A stretch of 64,000 nt of DNA from VAZQ01 sp963785745 (GCA_963785745.1 CAWAWR010000026.1:100219-164218); one strand, 5' to 3'; numbered from the stretch's first letter, positions 15,555-26,494 are shown. Translations and numbers: made by a program. The notes: generated from the sequence alone by a model not told the origin.

Positions 15555-17339
15555 TCAACGCATCTCTTTCGGAGCCCCAACGCCCAGCAACCCCAGTCCG
15601 GACGCAAGAACGCTCACCACCCCTTGTACAAGCGCAAGCCGCGCCATGGTCATTAGTGGATCATTCTGTATAATGAAGCGTAAATAGGGCGTATCCTTAC
15701 CCCAATTCCACTGCGAATGAAATTCACTAGAAAGTTCATATAGATAGAAGGCAACTCGATGCGGCTCATGGGCCGCCGCGGCGGCCTCCACCAGACGTGG
15801 GTAAAGCGCCAGTCGGCGCATCAAAGCCCCTTCGCCGGGATCGTCGAGTCGATCAAGCGGCGCCTCCGCAAGGACCTTGCAACGCGCCGTTGCGTCGTCG
15901 GGAAGATCCGGCACCACCTCCGCGGCGTTGCGGAAGACCGAGCAGCCCCGGGCATGGCCGTACTGGACGTAGAACACCGGGTTGTCGCGCGACTGCTCCT
16001 GCACTTTCACGAAGTCGAAATCGAGCACGGCGTCGTTCTTCCGGTAGAGCATCATGAAGCGCACCGCGTCGCGGCCGACTTCCTCCACCACTTCACGCAA
16101 TGTGACAAACTCCCCGGCCCGCTTCGACATCTTCACCGGCTCGCCGGCGCGCAGGAGCTTCACGAGCTGGACGATTTTCACGTCAAGATCGGCCTTGCCG
16201 CCTGAGATCGCCTTCACCGCAGCCTGCATGCGCTTGACGTAGCCGCCGTGGTCGGCGCCCCAGACGTCGATCATCGTCATGAAGCCGCGATCGATCTTGG
16301 ACTTGTGGTAGGCAATGTCGGAGGCGAAATACGTGTAGCTGCCGTCCGACTTCTTGAGCGGCCGGTCGACGTCATCGCCGAATGCGGTGGCGCGGAACAA
16401 GGTCTGTTCGCGGTCCTCGTAGTCCTCGATCGGCGCACCCTTCGGGGGCGGCAGGCGGCCCTCATAGATGTTGCCCTGCTTCTGCAAGAGCGCGATCGCC
16501 TCTGCGACCTTGTCGCCATCCTCGGTCAGCGAGGCCTCGGAGAAGAACTCGTCCGGGATAACGCCGAGCGACCACAGATCGTTGCGGATGTCCGCCATCA
16601 TGATGTTGATGGCGCGCTCGCGGACGATCGGCTTCCATTCGCTCTCCGGCTTCTTCAGCAGCTCGTCGCCGTAGTCGGTCTTCAACTCCTCGCCGACCTG
16701 TTTGACGTAGTCGCCGGGATAGAGCCCCTCCGGAATCGCGCCGATGTCCTCGCCCAAAGCCTCGCGGTAGCGCAGGAAGCCGGAACGCGCGAGCGCGTCG
16801 ACCTGAGCGCCGGCGTCGTTGATGTAGTACTCGCGCGTCACTTCGTAGCCGGCGAATTTCAGGAGGTTCGCCAGCGCATCGCCGAACACCGCGCCGCGGC
16901 AATGCCCGACATGCATCGGGCCGGTCGGATTGGCCGACACGTATTCGACGTTGACCGGCTCGGCCTTGCCAAGGTTGCTACGGCCATAGTCCTTGCCGGC
17001 CGCCAATATCGTGCGCAACTCGCTGATCCAGGCGGCCGGCTTGAGCGTGAGATTGATGAAGCCCGGCCCGGCAACGTCGACCTTTTCGACCAGGGCATCG
17101 GCCCGCAGCTTTCCGGCGATGGCCTCGGCCAGATCGCGCGGCTTCTTACCGGCGTCCTTGGCGAGCACCATCGCGGCATTGGTGGCCATGTCGCCGTGGG
17201 TCGGGTCCTTCGGCGGCTCGACCACGATCCGCGACTGGTCGAGGCCTTTGGGGATGGTTCCCTCGGCCGCCAGCGCCGCAGCGGCGGCGCGGACCTTGTC
17301 GAGGACGAGGGCGAAGATGTTGGGAGATTCGGCGGTCAT
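15555..17339 (-). CDS. argS: Arginyl-tRNA synthetase
   Basis: This class I synthetase charges tRNA-Arg. The signature HIGH-type motif is VSANPTGPMHVGHCRGAVFG at about residues 129-148, and KMSKRAGEFVTLREVV is the KMSKS-type loop at about 390-405. The anticodon-binding DALR domain forms the C-terminus, ending GLLGVGAPKEM. I used the ATG at 17339 (594 residues), which gives the normal N-terminus MTAESPNIFALVLDKVRAA. The ATG at 17378 would add 13 residues without support. Confidence 0.96.
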   Translation of the reverse strand: MTAESPNIFALVLDKVRAAAAALAAEGTIPKGLDQSRIVVEPPKDPTHGDMATNAAMVLAKDAGKKPRDLAEAIAGKLRADALVEKVDVAGPGFINLTLKPAAWISELRTILAAGKDYGRSNLGKAEPVNVEYVSANPTGPMHVGHCRGAVFGDALANLLKFAGYEVTREYYINDAGAQVDALARSGFLRYREALGEDIGAIPEGLYPGDYVKQVGEELKTDYGDELLKKPESEWKPIVRERAINIMMADIRNDLWSLGVIPDEFFSEASLTEDGDKVAEAIALLQKQGNIYEGRLPPPKGAPIEDYEDREQTLFRATAFGDDVDRPLKKSDGSYTYFASDIAYHKSKIDRGFMTMIDVWGADHGGYVKRMQAAVKAISGGKADLDVKIVQLVKLLRAGEPVKMSKRAGEFVTLREVVEEVGRDAVRFMMLYRKNDAVLDFDFVKVQEQSRDNPVFYVQYGHARGCSVFRNAAEVVPDLPDDATARCKVLAEAPLDRLDDPGEGALMRRLALYPRLVEAAAAAHEPHRVAFYLYELSSEFHSQWNWGKDTPYLRFIIQNDPLMTMARLALVQGVVSVLASGLGLLGVGAPKEMR

Positions 17340-17472
17340 GGTGGCCGGGTTTATCGCCGGGCCAAGCTGGGAATGCAAATTGCGATGCGCCGATACGCCC
17401 CGGATACCGCGCCTCCTTGATCCGCGCTACGATTGAAGAACTGCGGAGAAACAACGGGCTCGGGAGAACCGG

Positions 17473-18453
17473 ATGCAAACCCGCCGATGGACGCTTGGAT
17501 CGCTCTGCCTCTGCCTACTGATCGGCACGACCGCCGCGATGCCGACGGCGGCTCAGGACTACCCTGCCCGGCCCGTGCGCATCATTTCCGATTCGGCGCC
17601 CGGCAGCGCCATCGACGTGATCATCCGGATCGTCGCCGAGCGTCTGACCCAGATGTGGGGGCAGCAGGTGGTGGCGGTGAACCAGCCCGGCGCCGGCGGG
17701 TCGATCGCGGTGCGGGCCGCCGCGCAGTCGCCGCCCGACGGCTACACGCTATTCGTCGCCGCGCTCTCGACATTCGTGGCGCCGCCCAACGCCGCCGCCA
17801 ATCTCCCGATCCAGGTGCCGCGCGATTTCCTGCCGGTCGGCTATTTCGGCGGCGCACCGATGTTCATCGCCGCCGCGTCCTGGCTCGAGGTGAAGACATT
17901 GCCGGAACTGATCGCGCTCGCGAAGACGCGGCCCGACGAGCTCACCTACGGCACCAACGGCCCTGGCCGGCTGACCCACCTGACCGGCGAATTGCTGGCG
18001 AGCCGCGCCGGCATCAAGCTGCTCATGATCCCCTATTCCGGCGGCACCGCGCAGGTTCTCACCGACGTCATGGGCAAGCGCATCCCGCTGGTGATCGAGG
18101 CCTATTCGGGACTGGCAGGCGCCATCCAGGGCGGCACCGTCGTCCCGCTCGCGGTCGCGTCGCCGAAGCGGTTGCCGAGCTTCCCCAACGTGCCGACGGT
18201 GGCGGAGACGCTGCCCGGCTTCGAGGCCGGCGGCTGGCAGGTCGTGCTCGCGCCGGCCGGCACGCCCGACGCGATCGTGCAGAAGGTCAATGCCGATCTC
18301 GTCAAGGCCTTGAGCGATCCCGAAACGCGCAAGCGGCTCGCGCGCTTCCATCGGGACGAGCGGCTGCTGTCGCCGGCCGAAACCGCCGCCTTTATCCAGG
18401 GCGAGCAAAAGATGTGGGCGCCGGTGCTCGAGCAGATTGCCGGCAAAAAATAG
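17473..18453 (+). CDS. Bug/TctC-type tripartite tricarboxylate transporter substrate-binding protein
   Basis: The 326-residue protein is a periplasmic binding protein of the Bug family, which captures organic acids or related small molecules. It has a signal peptide (about 1-26, ending TAAMPTAAQ), the first-strand motif YPARPVRIISDSAPGSAIDV, the AGGS loop, the SPPDGYTLFV segment and TPDAIVQKVNADLV near the end. The start has GGGAGAAC nine bases upstream. No TctA or TctB membrane partner is nearby, as is common for expanded Bug families. It is divergent from argS, and its stop abuts the convergent dgt stop directly. Confidence 0.9.
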   Translation: MQTRRWTLGSLCLCLLIGTTAAMPTAAQDYPARPVRIISDSAPGSAIDVIIRIVAERLTQMWGQQVVAVNQPGAGGSIAVRAAAQSPPDGYTLFVAALSTFVAPPNAAANLPIQVPRDFLPVGYFGGAPMFIAAASWLEVKTLPELIALAKTRPDELTYGTNGPGRLTHLTGELLASRAGIKLLMIPYSGGTAQVLTDVMGKRIPLVIEAYSGLAGAIQGGTVVPLAVASPKRLPSFPNVPTVAETLPGFEAGGWQVVLAPAGTPDAIVQKVNADLVKALSDPETRKRLARFHRDERLLSPAETAAFIQGEQKMWAPVLEQIAGKK

Positions 18454-19659
18454 CTACCGCAGTTCCGGCGTGCTTTTGAACAGCCGCGCGTGCTCGATCA
18501 GCGCGTAGCGGTCGGTCATGCCGGCGATGAAATCGCCGATCCGGCGCAGGTGGCCGGCGTCGTCGCTGGGCTCCACGCCGTGCGACCAGTCGGCCGGCAC
18601 GTCCCCCGGATGCTCGGCGTAGCGCCAGAACAGATCGGAGAGCACGCCCTCCGCCTCGCCCATGATGCGCGTGACCCGGTGATGGCGGTACATGCGCGGA
18701 TAGAGAAACCCCTTGATAGCGCGGTCGGCGTCAGCCATCGCCGACGAGAACGCGCCGACCGGAGCCACGGCGGCGCGCACATCGTCGACGGAGAGAGACG
18801 CGAAGCGTTCGAGACGCCCGCGGGTCTCGGCGATCACGTCCTCGATCATGCGGGTGATGACCCGGCGCACCAGCTCATGACCGGTGCGCGCGGGCTCGAT
18901 CGCCGCGCCGCCCTCCCGGATCACGGTCAGAAGGATTTCGCGCACGAACGCGATCTCCGCAAGATCGTCGAGCGTGAACAGATCGGCGCGCAGGCCGTCG
19001 TCGATGTCGTGGGCGTCGTAGGCGATGTCGTCGGCGATCGCGGCGACCTGCGCCTCGGCGCTCGCGTAGCTCCACAATGCGAGGTCCTGCAGGCGGTCAT
19101 AGTCCAGGATCGCCTGCGGCACGCCGCGCTCCCGGTAGCGCCCCACGGGTTGGGCATGGCGATCGGTCAGCGGACCGTTATGCTTGACCAGCCCTTCGAG
19201 CGTCTCCCAGGTGAGATTGAGACCGTCGAAAGCGGCGTAGCGCCGCTCAAGCGCCGTGACGACCCGCAGCGTCTGGGCGTTGTGGTCGAAGCCGCCGGCC
19301 TGGGCGAGGCAGCGATCGAGCGCGCGCTCGCCGGCGTGGCCGAATGGCGGATGCCCGAGGTCATGGGCCAGCGCCAGTGCCTCGCTCAGGTCCTCGTCGA
19401 GCCCGAGCGCGCGCGCCAGCGAGCGGGCGATCTGCGCGACCTCGAGCGTATGCGTGAGCCGGGTGCGGTAGTGGTCGCCCTCATGGAAGACGAACACCTG
19501 AGTCTTGTGAGCAAGCCGGCGGAATGCGGTGGAATGAATGATCCGGTCGCAGTCGCGGCGAAAGTCGGTACGCGTCGGCGACGGCGGCTCCGGTTGCAGC
19601 CGGCCGCGGCTTTTCGCCGGATCTGACGCATAGGACGCCAGCGTCTTAACCACCATCAT
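18454..19659 (-). CDS. dgt: Deoxyguanosinetriphosphate triphosphohydrolase-like protein
   Basis: An HD-domain enzyme of the dGTPase family, which hydrolyses dNTPs to deoxynucleosides and triphosphate. The metal-site set is visible: RLTHTLEVAQIARSLARALG (His), LAHDLGHPPFGHAGERAL (His-Asp), and AIADDIAYDAHDIDDGL (Asp). The family N-terminus DFRRDCDRIIHSTAFRRLAH is present. From the ATG at 19659 the protein is 401 residues. The upstream ATG at 19692 seems unlikely. It is divergent from erpA, an arrangement seen in related genomes. Confidence 0.93.
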   Translation of the reverse strand: MMVVKTLASYASDPAKSRGRLQPEPPSPTRTDFRRDCDRIIHSTAFRRLAHKTQVFVFHEGDHYRTRLTHTLEVAQIARSLARALGLDEDLSEALALAHDLGHPPFGHAGERALDRCLAQAGGFDHNAQTLRVVTALERRYAAFDGLNLTWETLEGLVKHNGPLTDRHAQPVGRYRERGVPQAILDYDRLQDLALWSYASAEAQVAAIADDIAYDAHDIDDGLRADLFTLDDLAEIAFVREILLTVIREGGAAIEPARTGHELVRRVITRMIEDVIAETRGRLERFASLSVDDVRAAVAPVGAFSSAMADADRAIKGFLYPRMYRHHRVTRIMGEAEGVLSDLFWRYAEHPGDVPADWSHGVEPSDDAGHLRRIGDFIAGMTDRYALIEHARLFKSTPELR

Positions 19660-19734
19660 CCGCCCTGCCGTTGACCCCGGCTCCCGGCGCACCTAACTAT
19701 CGGTCAGGGTGCGTCGCTGCAATGCGCATCCAGC

Positions 19735-20082
19735 ATGGAATTGGTCGAAATGAGCACGGAAAACGTCACAGTTACCGAACGGGCGGCAAGGCGGATCGGC
19801 GAGATCCTCAAGCACGAGCCGCAAGGTACGATGCTGCGCGTCAGCGTCGAAGGCGGCGGCTGCTCCGGTTTCCAGTACAAATTCGACATGGAGCGCACGA
19901 AGGCCGAGGACGACATTCTCATCCGGCGCGAGGACGCCGCAGTGCTGATCGATTCGGTGTCGCTCAATTATCTCGCCGGCTCCGAGATCGACTTCGTCGA
20001 CGACCTGATCGGCGCGTCGTTCCGCATCAACAATCCGCAGGCCAAGGCGTCCTGCGGCTGCGGCACGAGCTTTTCGCTCTAG
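19735..20082 (+). CDS. erpA: A-type iron-sulfur cluster carrier (ErpA/IscA family)
   Basis: The 115-residue protein delivers Fe-S clusters to target proteins. The three conserved cysteines are present: one in EGGGCSGFQY and two in the C-terminal ASCGCGTSFSL. The start at 19735 gives MELVEMSTENVTV. An ATG at 19750 gives the shorter family-like MSTENVTVTERAARRI and neither has a strong ribosome site. It is divergent from dgt with 75 bases between. Confidence 0.92.
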   Translation: MELVEMSTENVTVTERAARRIGEILKHEPQGTMLRVSVEGGGCSGFQYKFDMERTKAEDDILIRREDAAVLIDSVSLNYLAGSEIDFVDDLIGASFRINNPQAKASCGCGTSFSL

Positions 20083-20098
20083 TGCGGCGATTCAGTTT

Positions 20099-21062
20099 TC
20101 AGTCGATCTTCATCCCCGCTCTGCGGGTGAAGTCCGCATAGGTCGTCACCTCCTTGGCCACCAGTGCACCGAATTCAGCCGGCGTCAGCGGCATCGCCTC
20201 CACGCCAAGCGTCGCCAGCCGCTCGGCGACCGTTGGCGCCTTGATCGCGGCTTGCATTTCGCGATGGAGCCGCTGCACGATCTCCGGCGCGGTGCCCGCC
20301 GGCGCGAAGGTGCCGATCCAGAACGTATAATCGGAATCCGGAAAGCCTGAACTCGAGCGTCGTTGGAACGTCCGGCAGCGACGCCGCACGCATCGGACTC
20401 GATACCGCGAGCGCCAGCAGGCGCCCGTCCCTGATGTGCGGCAGCGCCGTCGCAATCGGACAGAAGTAATAGTCGACGCGCCCCGCGATGACCTCGGTCA
20501 GCGCCTCGGAGCCACCCTTGAACGGAATATGCACCGCCTCATAGCCGGCGCTCACGCGGAAGCGCTCGGCGCTCAGGTGCACCGCCGAGCCGACACCGAC
20601 CGAAGCGAAATTGAAACTGCCCGGCTTCGCCTTCGCCTTGGCGACGAAATCGCGGATCGTCTTGATCCCTTTGGACGGCGAAATGATCAGCACATTGGGG
20701 ACGTTCCCCATCGACCCGACCGCGGCAAAATCATTGGCGGGATGGTAGTTCAGATTGCTGTAGATCGATGATGCGATGGTATGCGCGGATGAATTAGTCA
20801 GCAGCGTATACCCGTCGGGTTTCGCCTTAGCGACCAAGCCCGCGCCGATGGTCCCACCCGCACCGCCGCGGTTCTCGACTACGATCGGCTGGCCGAGTTG
20901 CCCCGCCATGCGTTCGAACACGATGCGCGGAATGACGTCGGTGGCGCTGCCCGCCCCGAACGGGATGACGGCGCGGATCGGCCGATCCGGCCAGGCATCA
21001 GCCCACGCATTGGGCGACGCTGATAGAAGAACGAGCAATGCAGCGAGAGACCTTGGTTTCAT
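20099..21062 (-). pseudogene. Bug/TctC-type substrate-binding protein gene with a single +1 frameshift
   Basis: The first frame reads a signal peptide (MKPRSLAALLVLLSASPNAWA), WPDRPIRAVIPFGAGSATDV and the Bug core up to DVPTTLE near 20349. There it goes off frame (FRLSGFRLYVL). Removing one T at the TT of GAGTTCAGG restores ESGFPDSDYTFWIGTFAPAG and a normal Bug C-terminus ending TRRAGMKID at 20099. The span is 964 bases, exactly one over a multiple of three. It is thus either a one-base lesion or a sequence error, and it lies at the edge of the indel-rich patch reaching 24.7 kb. Confidence 0.85.
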
Positions 21063-21134
21063 GCGACTTCTCCGATCCACCCGGAGCAAGGCAGCAAGAA
21101 CCGCGCCAAGAACCTCGCAGGAATATGCTGAGAG

Positions 21135-24100
21135 CTATTCCGCCGCCACGACCTTCGGCCGCTCGCCGTGCTCCGGCACCTCTTCGAGCTGCGGCTCGAG
21201 GCGGCGCTTGAGCATCCGGTCGAGGCGGTCGAGATAGATGTAGACGACCGGCGTGATGTAGAGCGTCAGAAGCTGCGACAGCACCAGGCCGCCGACCACC
21301 GCGACGCCGAGCGGCTGGCGCAGCTCGGCGCCGGCGCCGTGACCGAGCGCGATCGGCAGTGCGCCGAAGATCGCCGCGAACGTCGTCATCATGATCGGCC
21401 GGAAGCGCAGCAGCGCCGCTTCGCGGATCGCCGCCTCGGCGTTGAGCCCGACCCTTCGCCGTTCGAGCGCGAAATCGATCATCATGATCGCGTTCTTTTT
21501 GACAATTCCCACGAGCATCACGATGCCGATCATGGCGATGACCGAGAGATCCATCTTGAACGCCATCAGCGTGATGAGCGCGCCGATGCCGGCCGACGGC
21601 AGGCCGGAGATGATCGTGATCGGATGGATGAAGCTCTCGTAGAGGATGCCGAGCAGCACATAGGCGGCGAAGATCGCCGCCAGCACGAGGATCCATTGAC
21701 CCTTGAGCGAATCCTGGAACACCTGCGCCGAGCCCTGGAAGGCCGAAGCTGACGGTTGCCGGCAGGCGGGCGTCGCGCTCGATCTGCTGGATCGCGTCGA
21801 CCGCCTGCCCGAGCGACGAACCGGGCGCAAGGTTAAAGGAGATGGTGACCGCGGGTTGATTGCCCTGATGATTGACCTGCAGCGGCCCGACCGACGGCGT
21901 CAGCCGCGTCACCGCCTCAAGAGGCACCGCCTGCCCGCTCGCGGTCTTCAGATAGATGCCGCGACAGCGCCGAGATGTCGGCCTGGAATTCAGGCTTGCT
22001 CTCCAGGATCACCTGATAGTCGTCGTCCGGCGTGTAGATGGTCGCCACCTGACGCGAGCCGAAGGCGTTGAACAGTTCCTGGCGAACCTGTTCGATGGAG
22101 ATGCCGTAGACCGCCGCCTTCTCGCGGTCGATCTCGATGTTCATCTGCGGATTGCGGAGATCGAGGTCGGTGTTGACGTCGCGCACCATCCCGAGCTCGG
22201 CGATCCGGGCCTGAATTTCGGGCGCGACACGATAGAGCGTGTCGGTGTCGCTCGAAGTCATCGTGTACTGGTATTCGCCCTGGGACGGGCGCCCGCTGAT
22301 GTTGAGGTTCTGCACGGCCCGGAAGCGCACCACGAGGCCGGGCACGGCATTGGCCGTCGCCGCACGCAGCCGGTCAATGACCGAGTTGACGCCGTCCGCG
22401 CTCGTTGCGCGACTTGAGCGCGACGAAGATGCGGCCGATGTTCGCGGTCGGGGCCGGACCGCCCGGGCCGATGGTCGAGTTGAGATATTGTACGGCGCGG
22501 TCGGCGCGAATGATGGCGGCCACCTTTGCTCTGCATTTCCGCCAAGGCCTGGAACGACACGTCCGCCTGCGCCTGGGTCGACACGAAAACGAAGCCGGTG
22601 TCCTCGCTGGGGAAAAATCCCTTGGGGATCACGATGTAGAGCCAAACCGTGCCAAACAACGTGCCGATCGTGATCAACAGCATCGACCGCTTTGAACTTG
22701 ATGACCTTGTCGAGGCTCCACTCATAGGCGCGCAGCCAGCTGCGGAACATCCCCTCGAAGGCGCGCAAAATGAAGTTCTGCTTCTGGCCCTCCGGCTGAT
22801 GCCGCAGCACGCGCGCACACAGCATGGGCGTCAGGGTGAGCGACACAAATCCGGAAATGATGATCGCAACCGAGATCGTGACCGCGAACTCCCGGAAGAT
22901 GCGCCCGACCATGCCGCCCATCAGCAGCACCGGGATGAACACCGCGATCAGCGAGAACGTGATCGAGATGATGGTGAATCCGATTTCCTTGGCGCCCTTC
23001 AACGCGGCCTCAAACGGCCGCATGCCGTTCTCGACGTGACGAACGATGTTTTCGAGCATCACGATCGCGTCGTCGACCACGAATCCTACCGACAAGGTGA
23101 GCGCCAGCAGCGTCATATTGTTGATCGAGAACCCGAGCGCGTACATCGCCGCCGCGGTGCCGATCAGCGATACCGGTACCGCCAGTGTCGGAATGACGGT
23201 GGCCGATGCCGAGCGCAGGAACAGGAAGATCACCAGCACGACGAGCGCGACCGCGATCCCCAGCGTGATCTGCACGTCCTCGACGGATTCGCGCACCGAG
23301 ATCGACCGGTCATAGAGCACTTCGAGGTTGACCGATGCAGGAAGCGAAGCGCGGTAGGTCGGAAGGCGCTCACGCACCGCATCGACGACCGCCACGGCGT
23401 TGGAGCCGGGCTGGCGCTGGACCCCGAGCATGATGGCGCGGTTTTCGTTGAACCATGTCGCCTGCCGGTTGTTTTCGACGCCTTCGACGACATCCGCGAT
23501 TTCGTGGAGCCGCACCGGCGCGCCATTGCGATAGGCGACGATGACCTGCGGTATTCGTCGGCCGTTCGCATCGCGGACGTGGCGGACAGACGTGATGTTC
23601 TGGCGCGGCCCATACAGCGTGCCGACCGGCGAATTGGAATTGGTCGAGGCGATGACCCGCCGTATTTCGTCGAGCGAGATATTGCGCGCGGCCGCGGCCA
23701 CCGGATCGACTTGAACGCGGATCGCGAACTTCTGCGATCCGTAGACCTCGACCTGCGCGACGCCCGGCAGCTGCGATATCTGCGGCGACATCTGCGTCTC
23801 GGCAAACTCGTTGACCTTCGAAAGCGGCAGGGTCTGCGAGTTCACGCTGATGACCAGCACGGCGAAATCGCCGGGATTGACCTTGCGGAAGCTCGGCGGC
23901 GTCGTCATCTCGATCGGCAACCGGCGCTCCGCCACCGTCAAAGCGGTCTGCACGTCAAGCGCGGCGCTGTCGATGTTCCGATTGAGCTCGAATTGAACAA
24001 TGATCGATGATGCGCCCGAGCGAGGACGTCGACGTCAGCGAGCGTGATGCCGGAGATGGTGGACAACTGCCGTTCGATCGGCGACGCGACCGAAGCCGCC

Positions 24101-24279
24101 ATGGTCTCCGCGCTGGCGCCCGGGCAGTTGTCGCGTTGATCTGGATGGTCGGGAAGTCAACCGCCGGCAGCGCCGCCACGCCCAAGAGCCGGTATGCGAA
24201 CACGCCGAAGACGATGAATCGTCGCGGTCATCAGCGTGGTGAGAACCGGGCGGCGGATGCAGAGCTCGGACAAGCCCAT
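21135..24279 (-). pseudogene. RND-family efflux permease (HAE1/AcrB-like), full length but broken by about ten +1 indels
   Basis: Pieces in three frames together give a complete RND permease: MGLSELCIRRPVLTTLMTAT, the LPGASAETMAASVASPIERQ segment, and SVGFVVDDAIVMLENIVRHV with the conserved Asp pair of helix 4. The second half has MIGIVMLVGIVKKNAIMMID and the stop after RPKVVAAE. Frame breaks are near 24225, 24120, 24111, 24040, 24017, 22685, 22525, 22410, 21960 and 21745. At each, removing one base, usually from a short run, restores the family sequence. The span of 3145 minus 10 gives 3135 bases, exactly 1045 codons, the usual RND size. As written it encodes no functional pump. It partners the adaptor gene 2 bases upstream. 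Substrate is unknown. Confidence 0.85.
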
Positions 24280-24281
24280 GG

Positions 24282-25424
24282 TCAGGACCCAGCGTTGGCC
24301 TCGCGGGCCGTGACCCGCAGAACCATTCGTCAGCCGAAGATGGCCTTCGACCACGACGGTTTCGTTGCCCTCGAGCCCGCTCTCAAGCACCGATATTCAG
24401 TTTCCAACACGCGCGCAATCTTGACCGGCTGCACCGTGGCGACGCCGTTCTTGACCACGAAGACGAACGGTCCGGCCTGGCGCGACCTGGATCGGCAGCC
24501 GACGGCACCACGACCGACTCCTCCTCGCGGAAGATCAGCCGCACCTGAACCAGCGTCCCGGCCAGAGCAGTTCGTCGGTGTTGGGCATGGTCGCGCGGAC
24601 CGGCACCGTGCCGGTCGCTGGCGTCGACCGTGTTCTCGACCATGGTCACCTGGCCGGTCGCATGCCGGCCGTCGCCGGGAACGACCGCTTGGATGGATCG
24701 CGGTCTCATTGGTGATCGCCTGCCGCAGTTCCGGGAGACTGCGCTGAGGCAGCGCGAAGGTGACGTAGACGGGAGCGACCTGAATGATGGTCGCGAGCGG
24801 GATCGGATCGGCCTGACGCGCGTAGTTGCCGACCTTGACGTTCGCCATGCTGACGCGGCCCGTGATCGGCGCGCGAATGAACGTGAAGTCGCGCTGCACC
24901 CGCAACAGCTCAAGCTGCGCGGTGTTGGATTCGACTGCGGCGGTGAAGATGTTGACCTGGGTCTTGGCGTTGTTGAGCGTGACCATGGTGGTCGCGTTCT
25001 TGGCGACCAGCGCGTCGTAGCGCTCGACGTCACGCGTGGCCTGCTCAAGCTGGGCCTTGGCTCCGTTGAGGATGCCCTGGGTCTGCCTGATCTGCGCGTC
25101 GATCGCACGATGGTCCAGCGTGAACAGCATGTCGCCCTTGCGGACGATGGCGCCGTCGCTGAAATGAACTTCGGTGATTTCGCTGTCGATGCGGGGCTTC
25201 ACCGCAACGGCGGCGATCGGAGTCACATTGCCGAGGAGATCGATGCGGACCGGAACTTTCTTCTTCACGGCGCGCGCCACCTCGACCGTGACCGCGCTTT
25301 TGCCTTTCGCTTTCGGCGACTGCGCAACCGCACCCTGCGGGGTCCAATCACCGCGCATAACGGCGAAGCCGCCCGCCAGGGCGAGCGCCAATGCCACCCC
25401 AATCAGCAGGATCCGTCTATTCAT
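24282..25424 (-). pseudogene. RND efflux membrane-fusion (periplasmic adaptor) protein gene with several frameshifts
   Basis: The first ~240 codons are intact: an N-terminal membrane anchor (ILLIGVALALALAGGFAV), the barrel/lipoyl segments (VKPRIDSEITEVHFSDGAIV), a coiled-coil hairpin (RQTQGILNGAKAQLEQATRD) and FTFIRAPITGRVSMANVKVG. After ITNETAI near 24685 the frame breaks. Conserved pieces reappear in other frames: GRHATGQVTMVENTVDA, TLVQVRLIFREEESVVVPSA, AGPFVFVVKNGVATVQPVKI and SGLEGNETVVVEGHLRL. It ends TAREANAGS at 24282, two bases before the permease ATG. About seven single-base indels are needed, mostly +1. The two genes form an efflux operon, and an outer-membrane channel gene (tolC) exists at 45280-46752. 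Confidence 0.83.
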
Positions 25425-25627
25425 ACCAGTGTCAGACCAGCCCTCAGGCCTGGTCCTGACTCCCTCTCTCGAACATCGCCCCGCAATTACGATTCTTTTG
25501 GCTTATTTGCAGGTGTTCTATCATATCCCATAACGGAGTACACTGGGCCAACACCTCAGAAACAGCGTAAACTCGGCGTTTTCGGCGCGTTCCGGCGCGC
25601 CTGAAGCGGCCGATCAAGGTATTCCAA

Positions 25628-26419
25628 ATGCGCATTGCGACCTGGAACGTCAATTCCGTGAAGCAGCGGCTAGATAACGCAACCGCGTGGCTCGCCGAGC
25701 GCAGTCCGGATGTCGTCTGCCTGCAGGAGACCAAGTGCGTGGACGACGCATTTCCGCGGGAGGCCTTCGAGTCGCTCGGCTACAACGTCGCAATCCACGG
25801 CCAGAAGGGCTTTAACGGGGTCGCGATCCTCTCCAAGCTCCCGTTCGACGAGGTGACGGCCCGGCTGCCGGGCGACAACGGCGACGAGCAGGCCCGTTTC
25901 CTCGAGGTGGTGGTGTCGACGCAGGCTGGCGTGGTTCGGGTCGCCTCCATCTATCTGCCCAATGGCAACCCGCCGGATACCGACAAATATCCTTACAAAC
26001 TCAAATGGATGGACCGTCTTATTGACTATGCGCGCGAACGCATGGCGCTGGAGGAGCCGCTCGTCCTGGCCGGGGACTACAACGTCATCCCGGCACCCGC
26101 CGATGCCCGTAACCCGTCGGCCTGGGTGGGCGACGCGCTGTTTCTGCCCCCGACCCGCGGCCGCTTCCGTTCTCTCATCAATCTCGGGTTAACCGATGCG
26201 GTGCGCGCCGCCAGCGACAGCTCGGACCTCTATACATTCTGGGATTATCAGGCCGGCGCCTGGCAGAAGAACAACGGCATTCGCATCGACCATGTCCTGC
26301 TGTCGCCGCAGGCCGCCGACCGTTTCGTCAGCGCGACCATCGATCGCCACGTGCGCGCCTGGGAAAAGCCGTCCGACCACGTTCCCGTGGTCGTCGATCT
26401 CGCCATCGAGATGAAATAG
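25628..26419 (+). CDS. xthA: Exodeoxyribonuclease III (AP endonuclease family)
   Basis: This DNA-repair nuclease cuts at abasic sites and degrades 3' ends. The 263-residue product begins MRIATWNVNSVKQRL and has the metal-ligand Glu in VVCLQETKC. Further motifs are LAGDYNVIPAPAD, the loop GIRIDHVLLSP and the C-terminal catalytic DHVPVVVDL. Length is normal for the short XthA type. It is free of frame defects although it lies directly beside the indel-rich patch. It is divergent from the RND adaptor gene (203 bases, no other gene seen) and convergent with the ExoR-like gene. Confidence 0.96.
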   Translation: MRIATWNVNSVKQRLDNATAWLAERSPDVVCLQETKCVDDAFPREAFESLGYNVAIHGQKGFNGVAILSKLPFDEVTARLPGDNGDEQARFLEVVVSTQAGVVRVASIYLPNGNPPDTDKYPYKLKWMDRLIDYARERMALEEPLVLAGDYNVIPAPADARNPSAWVGDALFLPPTRGRFRSLINLGLTDAVRAASDSSDLYTFWDYQAGAWQKNNGIRIDHVLLSPQAADRFVSATIDRHVRAWEKPSDHVPVVVDLAIEMK

Positions 26420-26441
26420 CGTCGCTTCGCGCGGCGGTTCA

Positions 26442-26482
26442 GAAGTTCGCTTGGAGCACTTGCAGTACGGGCTGCGAACTTC
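26442..26482. terminator. Stem-loop between convergent xthA and exoR-like genes
   Basis: GAAGTTCGC at 26442-26450 is the exact complement of GCGAACTTC at 26474-26482, separated by 23 bases. The stem sits between two convergent stops (26419 and 26495). There is no long T tract, so termination on both strands is an inference from position. Confidence 0.5.
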
Positions 26483-26494
26483 GGATTCAGAACA

